From Halorubrum sp. 48-1-W (GTDB lineage: Archaea; Halobacteriota; Halobacteria; Halobacteriales; Haloferacaceae): a stretch of 64,000 nt of DNA. Within the stretch, counting starts at the first letter, position 1, and each line of letters starts with the position of its first letter. The translations under genes and the position numbers were made by a program. Where the stretch lies: contig NZ_QMIM01000001.1 of NCBI RefSeq assembly GCF_003287355.1, forward strand, positions 62,001 through 126,000, read 5' to 3'. The notes below the pieces were generated by a model. That model saw nothing but the letters and a program-made list of their open reading frames with translations. It was not told the origin of the DNA and ran no database searches. This document shows, piece by piece, positions 23,898-33,226 of the stretch.

Positions 23898-25037
23898 CTA
23901 GAGATCGCCGAGTTTGCGGAGCAGCTGGCCGCGGTACTCCTCGTCGGCGTTGACGCCTTTGATCTCGAGGACGTTCCGTTCCAGCTTGTCGAGCGCCACG
24001 TGGAAGGCGTGTTCCGCGCCGTACCCCTCGCCCGACCCGCCGACCTGTCCCTGATCGGTTCGGAGGCGGATCTGACACTGGATGAGCGGCGTGCCGCGGA
24101 GCTTCTCTTTGTGCTGGTGGAGCCGGACGTGTGCGTGCATCACCTGCATCTGGGCGTACTTGTCCACGACGTTCTCTATCGACCCGACGATGTGTTCACG
24201 CGAGGTGCGATCGAGGAGGTCGACGTTCGTGATCTGGACGTCGAGCGAGTCCTCCTCGGTGAACGTGAGTGCGCGCAACACGTCGGTTTTGGTGATCATC
24301 CCCGCGACCGTCTCGGCGTCCTCGGGGGTGACGACGAGGCCGGAGACGTCGTTTTCGAACATCCGGGAGACGGCCGCCTTCGCGGTCTCGTCGGCGGTCG
24401 CCGTCACGACCGGACTCGACATGATGTCGTAGACGGGGAGATCGAGCATCCGGTCGATGTCGCCGGCACGGTCGCCGCTCCCCTGCCGAACTTGGTCGCG
24501 AACGACGAACTCCACGATGTCGTTCGTGGTGACGACGCCGGCGAGGGTGCCGTCGTCGTCGAGCACCGGGAGCCTGGAGATCCCGTTCTCACGGAGTCGG
24601 TTTATCGCCCGGCCGACGCTGTCCTTCTCGTTGATACCGATCACGTCCGTCGTGAGTATCTGATCGACCGTGATCGCGTCGAGGCTCTCGAGGACCGCCT
24701 CGAGGATCTGGTCGACCGTCACGATACCGTAGAGCTTCTCGCCCTCGTAGACGGGCGCGATCTTCACGTCCCCCTCGACGAGGAGGCGGGCGGTTTCGCG
24801 AACGTCCTCGGTCCGCTTCACGGAGGGGGCGGGCTTGACGACGGCGGAGACCTTCGTGTCGTCCTCCATCCGCGACCGTAGCAACTGTTTCTCGCCGACG
24901 ACTCCCACGTACTCGCCGTCGTCGATGACGACGATTCCCTTCGGGTTCTCGCGCTCGAAGATGGATCGGACCTTGGCGAGCCGCTCGTCGGCGTCGACCT
25001 CGACGTACTCCGGCACTGCGATATCAGCGATGTTCAT
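23898..25037 (-). CDS. Four-CBS-domain protein with HPF/RaiA-like C-terminal domain
   Basis: 379 residues. Four CBS motifs in two Bateman pairs (about 1-125 and 130-270) bind adenine nucleotides in related proteins. The last about 100 residues (VVDKYAQMQVMHAHVRLHQHKEKLRGTP... then LDKLERNVLEIKG) have the beta-alpha-beta-beta-beta-alpha pattern of ribosome hibernation-promoting factors. CBS-HPF fusions occur widely in archaea and some have been linked to ribosome dormancy. A nucleotide-sensing translation silencer is therefore a reasonable inference. Start MNIADIAVPEYVEV follows immediately from the promoter gap. Confidence 0.75.
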   Translation of the reverse strand: MNIADIAVPEYVEVDADERLAKVRSIFERENPKGIVVIDDGEYVGVVGEKQLLRSRMEDDTKVSAVVKPAPSVKRTEDVRETARLLVEGDVKIAPVYEGEKLYGIVTVDQILEAVLESLDAITVDQILTTDVIGINEKDSVGRAINRLRENGISRLPVLDDDGTLAGVVTTNDIVEFVVRDQVRQGSGDRAGDIDRMLDLPVYDIMSSPVVTATADETAKAAVSRMFENDVSGLVVTPEDAETVAGMITKTDVLRALTFTEEDSLDVQITNVDLLDRTSREHIVGSIENVVDKYAQMQVMHAHVRLHQHKEKLRGTPLIQCQIRLRTDQGQVGGSGEGYGAEHAFHVALDKLERNVLEIKGVNADEEYRGQLLRKLGDL

Positions 25038-25173
25038 GGTCCAAGCGGAACGTTGGACGCGCCGGGTATTGAAAGTACAGGGGTTCTCGCGCGCCTCGAA
25101 ATTCCGCGGACATCGAACGCACGACGGTACACGCACTGAAACCTTTTTGCCGGTTTGCGACCGAGTGGACGAC

Positions 25174-25848
25174 GTGTACGACGCCGTCGTTCTCGATCAC
25201 GACGGAGTGATCGTCGGTCGCACGCCCTTCGACACCCTCCGTGAGGCCGCCTGGGAGGCCTTCGAACAGCTGGGCGTGACCGACCCGGACCTCGCGGACG
25301 TCGACGACGTCGCGGTCGGCGTCGACCCGGCGACGCTCTCCGACATCTGTGAGCGCTACGGGGTCGACCCGGCGGAGTTCTGGCGCGTCCGCGATCGGAC
25401 CGCGTCGGACGCACAGGTGGCCGACTCGCGTGCCGGTCGCAAGACGCCCTACGAGGACGTCGGCGCGCTGGCGCACCTCGACGCCACGCTCGGGGTCGTC
25501 TCCTCGAACCAGCAGGCCACCGTCGACGACCTCCTCGCGCACTTCGGCCTCGCCGACCGCTTCGACGTCGTCTACGGCCGCGAACCCTCGATCGCCAGCC
25601 TCTCGCGGAAGAAACCCTCCCCCTACTACCTCGAGCGGGCGCTCGCGGACCTCGACGCGTCCACCGCGCTGTTCGTCGGCGACAACGAGTCGGACGTCCT
25701 CGCAGCCGACAACGCCGGGATCGACTCCGCGTTCATCCGTCGACCCCACCGCCGGTCGTTCGAGCTCTCCACCCAGCCGACCTACGAGATCGACGACCTC
25801 CACGACCTCGTGAGCCTCTGTGGGCGCTCGCCGATCGACTCGCCGTGA
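25174..25848 (+). CDS. HAD superfamily hydrolase
   Basis: 224 residues from GTG 25174 (VYDAVVLDHDGVIV); GTG 25165 is an alternative. Motif I is DHDGV, motif II is VSSNQ, motif III is the KKPSP lysine, and motif IV is FVGDNESDV, the full set for HAD phosphatases of the phosphoglycolate phosphatase type. Note that motif I reads LDHDG, with the normal two aspartates two residues apart. The substrate is unknown. AAACCTTTTTGCC about 25 bp upstream may be its promoter. Confidence 0.82.
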   Translation: MYDAVVLDHDGVIVGRTPFDTLREAAWEAFEQLGVTDPDLADVDDVAVGVDPATLSDICERYGVDPAEFWRVRDRTASDAQVADSRAGRKTPYEDVGALAHLDATLGVVSSNQQATVDDLLAHFGLADRFDVVYGREPSIASLSRKKPSPYYLERALADLDASTALFVGDNESDVLAADNAGIDSAFIRRPHRRSFELSTQPTYEIDDLHDLVSLCGRSPIDSP

Positions 25849-25887
25849 CCTGCGGAAGTTTATGCCTGGCCGGCTGTACCTCGAGAC

Positions 25888-26667
25888 ATGGACCGCTCGC
25901 CCGCCCCGCTCCCGCCGGTCGGTCTGGGAACGATGGGCATCGAGGAGCCCGAACCGATCGCGACCGCGCTCGAGGTCGGTTACCGCCACCTCGACACCGC
26001 CCGTATCTACGGCAACGAGGGCGTCGTCGGCGAGGGGCTCGCCGCAAGCGACGTCGAGCGCGCGGACGTCACGGTCGCGACGAAGCTCTGGATCGACGCG
26101 CTCGCGGGCGACGACGTTGGACCGACCGCCCGCGAGAGCGCCGAACGCCTCGGCGTCGACCGGATCGACCTGCTGTACGTCCACCGCCCTCGCGGCGCGT
26201 ACGACCCGGCGACGACACTGCCCGCGCTGGATTCCCTCGTCGACGCGGGGGTCGTCGGCGCGGTCGGCGTCTCGAACTTCGAGATCGACGACCTCGAGCG
26301 CGCCCGTGAGGTCCTCGACGCCCCGATCACTGCCCACCAGACCGAGCTTCACCCGCTCTATCACCGTCCCGAACTCCTCGAGCACGCCCGCGAGCACGGC
26401 TATCCCGTCGTCGCGTACTCGCCGCTCGCGGGCGGGAAGGTGAGAGCGGTCGAGGAGGTGGTCGAGATCGCGGAGCGACACGGGACGACGCCCGAGGCGG
26501 TCGCGATCGCGTGGGCGGTCGCGAAGGACCCGGTCGTGACGATCCCGAAGGCGTCGAGCGAGCGGCACCTCCGGGCGAACCTCGCAGCCGCCGACCTCGC
26601 GCTCGGCCCCGACGAGGTCGCCGCGATCGACGCGATCGAGCGGGAGGAGGAGCTGTACCCGGAGTGA
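25888..26667 (+). CDS. Aldo/keto reductase
   Basis: 259 residues with the AKR TIM-barrel signature: GYRHLDTARIYGNE with catalytic Asp and Tyr, the lysine in VATKLWIDA, and the histidine in LLYVHRP. The C-terminal part has the NADPH-binding stretch VVTIPKASSERHLRANLAAADLALG. It should reduce small aldehydes or keto-acids with NADPH. The AAGTTTATGCC element just upstream of the start serves as TATA. It is co-oriented with the HAD gene 39 bp upstream and may be co-transcribed. Confidence 0.85.
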   Translation: MDRSPAPLPPVGLGTMGIEEPEPIATALEVGYRHLDTARIYGNEGVVGEGLAASDVERADVTVATKLWIDALAGDDVGPTARESAERLGVDRIDLLYVHRPRGAYDPATTLPALDSLVDAGVVGAVGVSNFEIDDLERAREVLDAPITAHQTELHPLYHRPELLEHAREHGYPVVAYSPLAGGKVRAVEEVVEIAERHGTTPEAVAIAWAVAKDPVVTIPKASSERHLRANLAAADLALGPDEVAAIDAIEREEELYPE

Positions 26668-26810
26668 TCGGTGTACCCGGAACGAACGGTGCGCGGATCC
26701 GGCGAATGCCGCCGAGGAAGATCCACCTTCGTGGATACTTCATCGACGCGCACTGCACAGATCGACACGATCCCGGGTAGCTTTTACCGCTCCCGCCGCC
26801 CCATACGAGT

Positions 26811-27704
26811 ATGACGGAGGTCATCGACGGCGAGGCGGTGGCGGCGGACGTCCGGTCGGGCGTCGCCGACTGCGTGGAGACGCTCGCGGACGCGGGCGTG
26901 AAGCCCGGACTGGCGACCGTGCTGATGAGCGACGACCCCGCAAGCGAGACGTACGTCTCGATGAAACAGCGCGACTGCGAGGAGGTCGGCATCGAGGGGA
27001 TCCACGTCGACGTCGATGCCGACGCCCCCGCGGGGGAGCTGTTCGCGACCATCGACGACCTCAACGCCCGCGAGGACGTCCACGGAATCTTGGTCCAGCT
27101 GCCGGTCCCCGACCACGTCGAGGGTCGCGAGGTGCTCCGGCGGATCGACCCCGAGAAGGACGTCGACGGCTTCCACCCCGAGAACGTCGGCCGGCTCGTG
27201 GCGGGCGACGCCCGCTACAAGCCCTGTACGCCCCACGGCGTCCAGAAGCTGCTCGCCGCCTACGACGTCGAGACCGAGGGGGCCGACGCGGTCGTCGTCG
27301 GGCGCTCGGACATCGTCGGCAAGCCGATGGCGAACCTCCTGATCCAGAAGGCCCCGCAGGGGAACGCCACCGTGACCGTCTGTCACTCCCGAACGGAGGA
27401 CCTGGAGGGGAAACTCGCCGACGCCGATATCGTGATCGCCGCTGTGGGGATCCCGGAGTTCGTCGACGGCTCGAGCCTGAAGCCCGGCGCGACCGTGATC
27501 GACGTGGGTATCAACCGCGTGGACGCCGACACCGAGAAGGGGTACGAACTCGTCGGCGACGTGGACTACGACTCCGCGAGGGAGGTTGCCGGCGCGATCA
27601 CGCCCGTCCCCGGCGGCGTCGGGCCGATGACCCGCGCGATGCTCCTGTACAACACGGTGAAGGCGGCGGGTCGACAACACGACGTCGACGTGGACCTTCC
27701 CTGA
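26811..27704 (+). CDS. folD: Methylenetetrahydrofolate dehydrogenase / cyclohydrolase
   Basis: 297 residues. FolD interconverts methylene-, methenyl- and formyl-tetrahydrofolate. Seen are the substrate-binding TYVSMKQRDCEEVGI with catalytic lysine, the signature GILVQLPVPDH, the NADP-binding VVVGRSDIVGKPMANLL, and the C-terminal TPVPGGVGPMTRAML. CTTTTACC about 26 bp before ATG 26811 provides the promoter. Haloarchaea use folate-based one-carbon metabolism, so this fits. It is convergent with the phosphatase gene 27 bp downstream. Confidence 0.93.
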   Translation: MTEVIDGEAVAADVRSGVADCVETLADAGVKPGLATVLMSDDPASETYVSMKQRDCEEVGIEGIHVDVDADAPAGELFATIDDLNAREDVHGILVQLPVPDHVEGREVLRRIDPEKDVDGFHPENVGRLVAGDARYKPCTPHGVQKLLAAYDVETEGADAVVVGRSDIVGKPMANLLIQKAPQGNATVTVCHSRTEDLEGKLADADIVIAAVGIPEFVDGSSLKPGATVIDVGINRVDADTEKGYELVGDVDYDSAREVAGAITPVPGGVGPMTRAMLLYNTVKAAGRQHDVDVDLP

Positions 27705-27731
27705 GGCGACCCGGCGTTTCGTTTCGGTACG

Positions 27732-29123
27732 TCACTCCTCCCGGTTCCGGATCTCGATCCGTCCCTCGATCTCGGGATCGATCCCGCGCTCGCGGGCGAA
27801 GTCGGCGAGCACCTCGTACTGGATGTCGGCCTCGCCGATCCGGTGGCGCTCCGAGAGCGTCGGGTACTCGTGGTCGGAGTGGAGTAGGTACTCCGAGGTG
27901 GCGACCGTGTACCGAGCGTCCGGGTCGATCGGTGCCCCGGCGACGGTCGCCTCGAGGAGTTCCTCCGCGTCGGCGTCCCAGACGACCCGGGCGTTCGAGA
28001 CGTGGCCGTGCCACCAGTCGTCCTCGCCGAAGTCGACGTCGGGCGCGGCCATCTCCCGGAGGACGCCCCGTAGCTCCGCGCCGGTGACCGACGTCAGGAC
28101 GACCGGCTCCTCGAAGGGGATGAGGCTGATGAGGTCCGCCTTGGTCACGTCGCCCTGCCAGGGGTCGCCCTGTCTGAGTCCGCCCGCGTTCGAGAGCCCG
28201 ACGTCGGCGTCGTGTGCCCATCGAAACGCGTCGGCGACGAAGTTGCCGACGCGACACTCCCCGCCGTGGACGACCTCGCCGGCCCGCTCGATCGGCTCCT
28301 CGACCCGGTCGACGACCTCGCCGAGGTCGGCGGCGGCCATCCGCCGGGCGAGCGACCGCTCGAGCTCCCCGTGGGGAACGACGCCGTCGGGTTCGTGGAG
28401 CGTCGCGGTCGGGTGGTCGTTCGCGTCGTTCGGGTCGCCGAGGTCGACCTCGGCGACGGCCTCGCCGTTCACGCCGGGGCGGACGAGGAGCGTCCCGTCG
28501 ATGCGCTCGTTCCGCCGGCTGTGGACGTGCCCGCCGAGGACCGCGTCGACGTCGAACTCCCGGGCGATGTCGTCGTCGCCACCGCCGAGGTGCGAGAGGA
28601 CGACCCGGTGGTCGACGGTCGGCCCCTCACTCGCGAGCTCGTCGAGTGCCTCGCGGACGGTTGCGACCGGGTCGTCGAACGTGAGCGGGGCGGCCATCGG
28701 GTTCAGCGAGTCGGTCGCCGGGTCGGTGACGCCGACGAACCCCACGGTCGCGCCGTCGACCGCGCGGGTCGTCCACGGGACGACGCCCTCCCGGCGGCCG
28801 AAGGGTTCGCCGTCCTCGTCGCGGACGTTCGCGGAGACGAACTCGACCGGCGCGTCGGCGACGAGCCCGCGGAGCGCGTCGGGACCGTAGTCGAACTCGT
28901 GGTTGCCGAACGTGTCGAACAGCGTGTCGGTCGCAGTGTAGAAGTCGATCGTCTGGCGTCCCTTCGCGACCAGCGAGAGGACGCCCGGCGCGGTGGTGTC
29001 GCCGGTGGCGACGACCGCGGCGTCCGGGCCGTCGAGTTCGCGGAGCCGCCCGGCGAGCTTGGCCGCGCGCTCGGGGACGTCGAAGACGTTCTCGATGTCG
29101 GAGTAGTGGAGGAGACGCGCCAT
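27732..29123 (-). CDS. 5'-nucleotidase family metallophosphoesterase
   Basis: 463 residues. N-terminal calcineurin-like domain with HYSDIEN, VATGDTTAP, FGNHEFDYG and VLSHLGGGDDD, then VLGGHVHS: the dinuclear metal ligands. The C-terminal 5'-nucleotidase domain includes GNFVADAFRWAHDADVGLSNAGGLR. No signal peptide is evident at MARLLHYSD, so a cytoplasmic enzyme acting on nucleotides or other phosphoesters is likely. One oddity is that the first metal motif reads HYSDIE rather than the usual HxxDxH, so metal binding may be altered. Confidence 0.82.
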   Translation of the reverse strand: MARLLHYSDIENVFDVPERAAKLAGRLRELDGPDAAVVATGDTTAPGVLSLVAKGRQTIDFYTATDTLFDTFGNHEFDYGPDALRGLVADAPVEFVSANVRDEDGEPFGRREGVVPWTTRAVDGATVGFVGVTDPATDSLNPMAAPLTFDDPVATVREALDELASEGPTVDHRVVLSHLGGGDDDIAREFDVDAVLGGHVHSRRNERIDGTLLVRPGVNGEAVAEVDLGDPNDANDHPTATLHEPDGVVPHGELERSLARRMAAADLGEVVDRVEEPIERAGEVVHGGECRVGNFVADAFRWAHDADVGLSNAGGLRQGDPWQGDVTKADLISLIPFEEPVVLTSVTGAELRGVLREMAAPDVDFGEDDWWHGHVSNARVVWDADAEELLEATVAGAPIDPDARYTVATSEYLLHSDHEYPTLSERHRIGEADIQYEVLADFARERGIDPEIEGRIEIRNREE

Positions 29124-29277
29124 GTGAGTGTGGATCCCTGGGATCCGGGCGGACAAAAACGATCGCAAGCGAGGCGGAAGCGTCGCGCCGATCCATCGGA
29201 TCGCTCTCGAACGAACACACATATTGACATCCACATAAACATTTATTACACGTACTCCGAGAACATTGTGTGTCGTT
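29124..29277 (+). promoter_or_regulatory. Promoter of the branched-chain amino-acid-type transport operon
   Basis: AACATTTATTACACG (about 29238-29252) is a TATA element 30 bp before ATG 29278. It is preceded by the AT-rich CACATATTGACATCCACATAAAC, which may hold a BRE or regulator site. Confidence 0.5.
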
Positions 29278-30551
29278 ATGTCACGGAAATATGGCGATCG
29301 GCGGACGTTCCTGAAGGGCATCGGTGGTGCAGCGACCGCGGTCGGGTTGGCCGGCTGTTCCGGGCTCGGGGGGGATCCGAACGCGACTACTTCAAGCTTG
29401 GAGCGGTGACGTCGCTCTCAGGTGACCTCCGTTTCGGCGGCGAGGTAACTCAGCGTGGGTACGACCTGTGGGCGGACACGGTCAACGACGAGAAGGGCGG
29501 CATCGAGGTCGGTGGGGAGACCTACGAGGTGGAAGTGGAGTACGCCGACGCGCAGTCGAGTCCCTCGACGGGGGCAGACGCGGCCTCGGAGATGATCGAG
29601 GACGGCGCGGATGCCATCCTCGGTCCGTACTCGAGCAACGTCACCCTCGCGGTCTGTCCGATTATGGAGCAGAACTCCATGCCGCACATTACCGGAAGCG
29701 CCGAATCGCCGCAGATCTGGCAGGAGGGGTTCGAGTACAGCTTCGGGACCATCCCGACGGTGAGCATCATCGGCAACGAGGCGACGTCCGCGTTGTTGAA
29801 CCTCGAACCACAGCCCGACTCGGTGTACGTCACGGCCGTCAACGAGCCTTTCTCCGTCGCGACCGGCGAGTCGATGCGGGACGCCGCCGAGGAGGCAGGG
29901 GTCACCGTCGAAAACTACGAGGAGTTCCCACGCGACGCCGACTACACGAACGTCGTGAGCGCGGCCCAGGACGTGGACCCGGACCTCCACCTACACGGCG
30001 GTCACATCGGAAGTCACGTCGACCTCATCAGCGCATCCGAGCAACTCGGATACAACCCGGACGGGTTCCTGATGCACTACGGTGTCAACACCGGGTCATA
30101 CAAAGACGGGGCGGACGATCAGGCACCGTACACCTTCGGGGCGACGGTCTGGATCCCGAGCGTCGACCGGTCCGGAGGGGTCCTCTTCGACTCCCCGCAG
30201 GCGTACGCGGACGCATCCGAGTCCGAGTACGACACCGCGCCCGACTACACGCAGGCCGGATCGACGGCCGCCGGGATCGTCTTCCAGGAAGCGTTCAAGG
30301 AGCTCGGGTCGGCACCACCGTTGAGCCAGGACGACAAGGACGAACTGATCGGGATCCTCGAGGAGATCGATGTGAACACCTTCTACGGCGACGTCGCCTT
30401 CGAGACGGAGGGCGAGTACTACCACAACAACATCAACACCCAGACGCTCCTCATCCAGCTCGGCGAGGACGGGTCGCCAGCGATCGTCGGTCCGGAGGAC
30501 GCCGCGACCGACGAGGCCAACTATCCAGTCCCCGCGTGGGACGAGCGGTAA
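29278..30551 (+). CDS. ABC transporter substrate-binding lipoprotein (LivJ-like), frameshifted in poly-G
   Basis: The N-terminus MSRKYGDRRTFLKGIGG has a Tat motif and reaches lipobox LAGC, then runs into stop codons. From the poly-G tract on, a shifted frame encodes the rest (DYFKLGAVTSLSGDLRFGGEVTQRG... to VPAWDER). The tract at 29368-29374 has seven Gs; one extra G would join the frames into a 424-residue periplasmic-binding-protein-type protein (LivJ/amide-binding family). The gene heads a complete LivHMGF set. Either a sequencing or assembly slip, or a real (possibly phase-variable) mutation. Ligand: branched-chain amino acids, urea or short amides are all possible. Confidence 0.8.
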
Positions 30552-30561
30552 CTCCCCGTAG

Positions 30562-31455
30562 ATGGTCGATATCGGACTGTTCACACAGATCGTGATCAAC
30601 GGCCTCCTGCTCGGGGGGATCTACATCACGATCGGCGTCGGGTTCTCGCTCGCGTTCGGCGTCCTCGAGGTCGTCGACTTCGCGGTCGGCGAGTACGTGA
30701 TGGTCGGCGCGTTCATGGGGGCGGTCCTCGCCCCGGTGTTCGGTGCCGAGGGGATCTTCGTCATCCCGATCGTCCTCGTGGTGTTCTTCCTCGCCGGGTC
30801 GCTCATCCAACCGCTGATCCACCACGTGACGACCGGGGACAGACCCCATCCGTTGTTGATGGGGCTCGTCTTCACGTTCGGGCTCGCGACGTTCCTCCGC
30901 GGCTCGGTGCTCACGATCTTCGGCCCGAACAACCAGGACGTCCCTTCCTCGCTTCTGACGGGGGGAGTGACGGTTCCGGGGGTCGGGACCTTCCCGGTCG
31001 TGAGAACCGTGACCGCGGTCTTCGGCGTCACCGGACTGCTCGTGTTCATGTACTACCTGTACCGGACCCGTGGGGGGATGGCGATCCGCGCGATCGCCGA
31101 GGACCGCACGAACGCCCGATTGATGGGGATCAACATCAACCGGTACCAGTCGATCGCCTACGGCGCGTACGCCGCGCTGACCGGCAGCGCGGGCGTCTTC
31201 ATCGGGATGATATTCACGGCGAACCCCGGCATGGGGCTCCAGTACACCGCGTTCGCGTTCTTCATGGTCGTGCTCGCCGGGATGGGCTACCTCCCCGGCG
31301 TCATCCTAGCCGGGATCGTCCTCGGACTCACCCAGTCGTTCACCGCGGTGTACATCAGCGGGAACCTCGTGTTGCTCGTGTTGTTCGCGATCATCTACGT
31401 CGTCCTGCTGGTGTCGCCGGCGGGGATCCTCGGTAAGGGGGAGTGGGCGACATGA
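30562..31455 (+). CDS. livH: Branched-chain amino acid-type ABC permease LivH
   Basis: 297 residues, about eight transmembrane helices. The start FTQIVINGLLLGGIYITIGVGFSLAFGVLEVVDFAVGEYVM is the LivH consensus, and the EAA-like loop LMGININRYQSIAYGAYAALTG is present. It forms the channel with LivM. Ten bp follow the binding-protein stop. The stop overlaps LivM (ATGA), indicating translational coupling. Confidence 0.9.
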   Translation: MVDIGLFTQIVINGLLLGGIYITIGVGFSLAFGVLEVVDFAVGEYVMVGAFMGAVLAPVFGAEGIFVIPIVLVVFFLAGSLIQPLIHHVTTGDRPHPLLMGLVFTFGLATFLRGSVLTIFGPNNQDVPSSLLTGGVTVPGVGTFPVVRTVTAVFGVTGLLVFMYYLYRTRGGMAIRAIAEDRTNARLMGININRYQSIAYGAYAALTGSAGVFIGMIFTANPGMGLQYTAFAFFMVVLAGMGYLPGVILAGIVLGLTQSFTAVYISGNLVLLVLFAIIYVVLLVSPAGILGKGEWAT

Positions 31456-32483
31456 GCGGACCCGTTCCTTCCCTCGATCGACTTCCGGGGGACCCACGCT
31501 ACTGGTACGCCGGGCTCGCCGTCCTGTTGGTCGCCTGGCCGCTCCTGTTCGGCGCCTTCTGGGCGCGGATCGGGCTGGGCGCGCTGATGTGGATCGGCCT
31601 CGCCCAGTCGTGGAACATGATCGGCGGCTACGCCGGCTACCTCGACTTCGGCCACGGCGCGTATTTCGGGATCGGTGCCTTCGCGGCGGGGATCGCGATG
31701 GCACAGTTCGGCTACCCGTTCCTTGTCGGCTTCGGACTGGCGATCGTCGTCTCGTCGATCGTCTCCTACCTCGTCGCCGTACCGACCCTGCGGCTCACCG
31801 GCGCGTACTTCGCGATCGCGACGTGGGCGTTCGCCGAGTCGATCAAGCAGACGGCGCTCGTGACCGGGATCACCGGCGGGACCTTCGGGTTGAGCCTGCC
31901 GCGCTCGCCGGACACGTTCGTCGGGGTCCCGGTTCCGTTCGCGATCTCGGAGACGTTCTTCTACTACGCGATGCTCGTGTTGTGCCTGGCGACGATGGCG
32001 CTCACCTACTACCTGTTCGAACGCCACGAGTTCGGGTACCGGGTGAAGGCGCTCCGCGACGACCAGGACGCCGCCGAGTCGCTCGGGATCGACACGACTC
32101 GGGTGAAACGACAGGTGTACGTACTCTCGTGTGTCGTCGCGGCCGTCTTCGGGTCGGTACACGCGTGGTACATCGTCTACATCCACCCGAACGACGTGCT
32201 CGCGCCGATCATCACCGACCGGATGGTTATTATGGCGCTTCTGGGCGGGCTCGGGACGCTCACCGGCCCGGTTGCCGGCGGACTGCTCGTGTTCCTGTTG
32301 GAGCGGCTCTCGTCGGTGTTCCTCGGATCGACCACGTTCTACCTGCCGCTGATCGGCGTCCTGATCATGGTCACCGTCCTGTTCGCGCCGAGCGGCATCA
32401 TCGGGATCCTCCGCGGGGAGGTCGATCGCGACGACGTGCGGAAGAACGTGAAGGAACTCGGGGAGAAGTTCGACCTACTATGA
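31452..32483 (+). CDS. livM: Branched-chain amino acid-type ABC permease LivM
   Basis: 343 residues with about ten transmembrane helices and the LivM signature IGLAQSWNMIGGYAGYLDFGHGAYFGIGAFAAG. The cytoplasmic coupling loop LRDDQDAAESLGIDTTRVKRQVYVLS contacts the ATPases. ATG 31452 overlaps the LivH stop and its own stop overlaps the LivG ATG. Confidence 0.9.
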   Translation: MSGPVPSLDRLPGDPRYWYAGLAVLLVAWPLLFGAFWARIGLGALMWIGLAQSWNMIGGYAGYLDFGHGAYFGIGAFAAGIAMAQFGYPFLVGFGLAIVVSSIVSYLVAVPTLRLTGAYFAIATWAFAESIKQTALVTGITGGTFGLSLPRSPDTFVGVPVPFAISETFFYYAMLVLCLATMALTYYLFERHEFGYRVKALRDDQDAAESLGIDTTRVKRQVYVLSCVVAAVFGSVHAWYIVYIHPNDVLAPIITDRMVIMALLGGLGTLTGPVAGGLLVFLLERLSSVFLGSTTFYLPLIGVLIMVTVLFAPSGIIGILRGEVDRDDVRKNVKELGEKFDLL

Positions 32484-33226
32484 CCGACGACATACTCCGA
32501 ACGACCGACCTGACGAAGCGCTTCGGCGCGCTGACCGCCAACGACGGGATCTCACTCTCCGTCGAGCGAGGAGAGATCCGTGGGATCATCGGGCCGAACG
32601 GCTCGGGGAAGACCACGTTCTTCAACACCGTTACCGGGTTCTATCAACCGGACAGCGGGAGCGTCCACTTCGACGGAGAGGAAGTCACCGGCTGGGAGCC
32701 CCACCGACTCGCACGCCGCGGGCTCGGACGAACCTTCCAGATCGTCTCCCCGTTCAAGAACATGACCGTGCGACAGAACATGCTCGCGGTCCAGACCGAC
32801 GACGACCGCTCGCGCGAGGAGAAACGCGACCGTGCCGGGGAGATCATGGAGTTCCTCGAGATCGACCACATCGCCGACAACGAGGCACGCGGCATGTCCG
32901 GGGGCCAACAGAAGCTGTTGGAGCTCGGCCGGGTGTTGATGCTCGATCCGGAGGTCGTGATGCTCGACGAGCCCGCGGCGGGCGTCAACCCGGCGCTCGA
33001 GTCGCGGATCATGGATCACATCCACGAGCTGAACGACGAGGGGAGGACGTTCGTCGTCATCGAACACGACATGCACGTGATGAAGACGCTCGCGGACTCG
33101 GTCTCCGTCTTCGACTCCGGGAGCCACATCGCACAGGGCGACTTCGAGGAAGTCTCCCAAGACGACGCCGTCCGGGAGGCGTACCTCGGTGGAACGACCG
33201 CGGAGGACGACGAGGTGCCGATATGA
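32480..33226 (+). CDS. livG: ABC transporter ATP-binding protein LivG
   Basis: 248 residues. Walker A GPNGSGKT, Q-loop region, ABC signature MSGGQQKLLELGR, Walker B VVMLDEPAAGVNP and the switch histidine in VIEHDMHVM. PAAGVNP is typical of LivG rather than LivF. It powers uptake through LivHM together with LivF. Overlapping ATGA junctions on both sides keep subunit stoichiometry fixed. Confidence 0.9.
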   Translation: MTDDILRTTDLTKRFGALTANDGISLSVERGEIRGIIGPNGSGKTTFFNTVTGFYQPDSGSVHFDGEEVTGWEPHRLARRGLGRTFQIVSPFKNMTVRQNMLAVQTDDDRSREEKRDRAGEIMEFLEIDHIADNEARGMSGGQQKLLELGRVLMLDPEVVMLDEPAAGVNPALESRIMDHIHELNDEGRTFVVIEHDMHVMKTLADSVSVFDSGSHIAQGDFEEVSQDDAVREAYLGGTTAEDDEVPI

